A stretch of DNA of 64,000 nucleotides from Natronorubrum bangense (GTDB taxonomy: Archaea; Halobacteriota; Halobacteria; Halobacteriales; Natrialbaceae): assembly GCF_004799645.1 (NCBI RefSeq), contig NZ_CP031306.1:62001-126000 (forward strand). Reading direction: 5' to 3'. Every line of letters starts with the position of its first letter. Position 1 is the stretch's first letter. Below are positions 63,055-64,000 of the stretch, piece after piece. The translations under genes and the position numbers were made by a program. The notes under the pieces were generated by a model. The model saw only the letters and a program-made list of their open reading frames with translations. It had not been told where the DNA came from and searched no databases.

Positions 63055-64000
63055 TCAGTCAGCTGTCATCGATCGTGCCTGCGACAGGTCCTGTTCGAGG
63101 CGCTCGGCGTACTCGAGTCGAAGCTGTCGCGCTTCGGTCGCTGTCAGCTCCTCGCCGGTGTCGATCTCGTGGGAAAGCGGCTCGTACGCCTCGACGTCGA
63201 ATCCCATTCGCTCGAGATACGACCGTACTGCGGCCGACGACAGGCCGTCCCGGATCCCGGCTTCGACGTACTCCTGTACTGTGTCGAACTCCGGCAGAAC
63301 GACCGCTTCGTCCGTTATGCGACCCGTTTCGCCCTCGATGCGTACCTCGACGTCGTCGAGGTGTTCGATAACCCCGACGATCTCATCGGCCAACCGCACG
63401 ATCTGGCTCGGGAGGGCTGTGTCGGGCGAGCGCCATTCGACGGTCGAGAACCGCTCACGGAGTTTGACCGGCGTCCAAGCCGCACTTTCCGGCCCGAAAC
63501 ACGACTCGACCGTGTCTCGGTCGCAGCCGGCGACGATAGCCGCCGTCACGAACTCGCTGTACCGACGCTCGAGTCGTCTCGCCCACTCCGCTCTGTCTTC
63601 GACATATGGCCACAGCTGCCCCTGGTGTGGCAGGGATTCATACGCCATCCAGCGATAGAGCTGGGATCGTGCGCCGGTCGTCAGGCGTGTGCCCTCGAAG
63701 TACGGCGAGGAGTTGACCAGCGCCAGCGCGGGATCGAGTGCGATGAGTGTGTTCAACTGGTCGATCTCGCGGCCGGGCTGTTGTTCGACGTGAATGTGCG
63801 TGCCGGCGCAGTGTCGCACGTACTCGAAGTCCTCACCGATGACGCGATCCTGGATCCGCGTGCGCTCACCCGGGCGATCTTCGATCGGTGCCTGCTGGAC
63901 TGGCGTTGCGAGTGGGACCAGCCGCTTGTCCCGTTCCTCGGCCCGTCGGAGAACCCGATCGAGCCGATCGAACAGTTCGTCGCGGAGTTCAGCCGTCGTC
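63055..64000 (-). CDS. Glutamate-cysteine ligase (GCS2) family protein, 5' end cut off
   Basis: The visible part is the C-terminal 314 codons of a longer ORF that runs off the window edge. It contains HCAGTHIHVEQQPGREIDQLN (ATP/metal-binding His region), LALVNSSPYFEG, GARSQLYRWM, LRERFSTVEWRSPDTAL and then a helical C-terminus (EELTATEARQLRLEYAERLEQDL). This is the GCS2 / YbdK carboxylate-amine ligase family. Haloarchaea use gamma-glutamylcysteine, made by such an enzyme, so GshA is possible; other amine ligases are also in the family. The amidotransferase gene follows 74 bp downstream on the same strand. Confidence 0.85.
   Translation of the reverse strand, partial: TTAELRDELFDRLDRVLRRAEERDKRLVPLATPVQQAPIEDRPGERTRIQDRVIGEDFEYVRHCAGTHIHVEQQPGREIDQLNTLIALDPALALVNSSPYFEGTRLTTGARSQLYRWMAYESLPHQGQLWPYVEDRAEWARRLERRYSEFVTAAIVAGCDRDTVESCFGPESAAWTPVKLRERFSTVEWRSPDTALPSQIVRLADEIVGVIEHLDDVEVRIEGETGRITDEAVVLPEFDTVQEYVEAGIRDGLSSAAVRSYLERMGFDVEAYEPLSHEIDTGEELTATEARQLRLEYAERLEQDLSQARSMTAD

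Noticed and set aside
1..64000. Search for CRISPR arrays, transposases, toxin-antitoxin pairs and defence islands
   Set aside because: No array of repeats with spacers, no transposase or integrase motif, and no known defence domain was seen. The window reads as stable chromosomal core with one metabolic island.

Overview
The window is a chromosomal segment of an extremely halophilic archaeon (class Halobacteria). The predicted proteins are very acidic, the coding DNA is GC-rich and full of CTCGAG words, TATA-like boxes lie about 25-30 nt before many start codons (leaderless transcription), and the gene set is archaeal or haloarchaeal: Orc1/Cdc6, archaeosortase A, a GGGP-synthase-family prenyltransferase, deoxyhypusine synthase, GatB and many short zinc-ribbon and membrane proteins. 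The style fits the Natrinema/Haloterrigena group, but that is an impression, not a proof.

Layout. 1-2110: a cut-off orc1/cdc6 gene and a candidate replication origin, with an AT-rich core flanked by inverted ORB-like repeats plus two further copies. 2.1-9.7 kb: a CitE-family lyase and glutamate dehydrogenase (both steps occur in the haloarchaeal methylaspartate cycle), a DUF2062 protein, a lipoprotein with an acidic repeat tail, an acyl-CoA dehydrogenase, a large membrane protein and a RIO-like kinase. 9.7-21.4 kb: aldehyde dehydrogenase, a nucleotidyltransferase/acyltransferase, two adjacent small membrane-hydrolase-like proteins, a glycosyltransferase of glucosyl-3-phosphoglycerate synthase type, a Nudix hydrolase, a DAO-type oxidase, Hsp20 and two mini zinc proteins. 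21.5-38 kb: a radical SAM protein with a helix-hairpin-helix tail, a TRAM protein, a lipid-biosynthesis prenyltransferase, an MBL hydrolase, several regulators, methyl- and glycosyltransferases, archaeosortase A, a metallophosphoesterase, a cupin, a flavin amine-oxidase-like protein, a thioesterase, GatB and a LiaF-like membrane protein.

38.1-51.3 kb is the most coherent functional block, a lactate (or related 2-hydroxy acid) utilisation island. It holds a 1026-residue FAD plus Fe-S dehydrogenase, three paralogous LctP-family permeases, a winged-helix protein between two of them, and a translationally coupled LutC-like / LutBA-fusion pair. The dehydrogenase and the Lut fusion share a similar Fe-S plus CCG C-terminal half. 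51.4-64 kb: a cupin, deoxyhypusine synthase, an SDR-acetyl-CoA synthetase operon with a divergent HTH regulator (acetate or hydroxybutyrate metabolism), PhzF, an alpha/beta hydrolase whose nucleophile serine is replaced by glycine, ThiC, a phosphoribosyltransferase, a class I amidotransferase and a cut-off GCS2-type ligase.

I saw no tRNA, rRNA, CRISPR array, transposase or recognisable defence system. The main non-coding signals are the origin repeats, a family of roughly 80-bp intergenic repeats with ATACGGTCTGCTGT-like inverted ends (three copies plus a possible half copy), and a long gene-poor stretch at 47.9-48.6 kb with paired TATACAYGTGTG motifs before the Lut operon.
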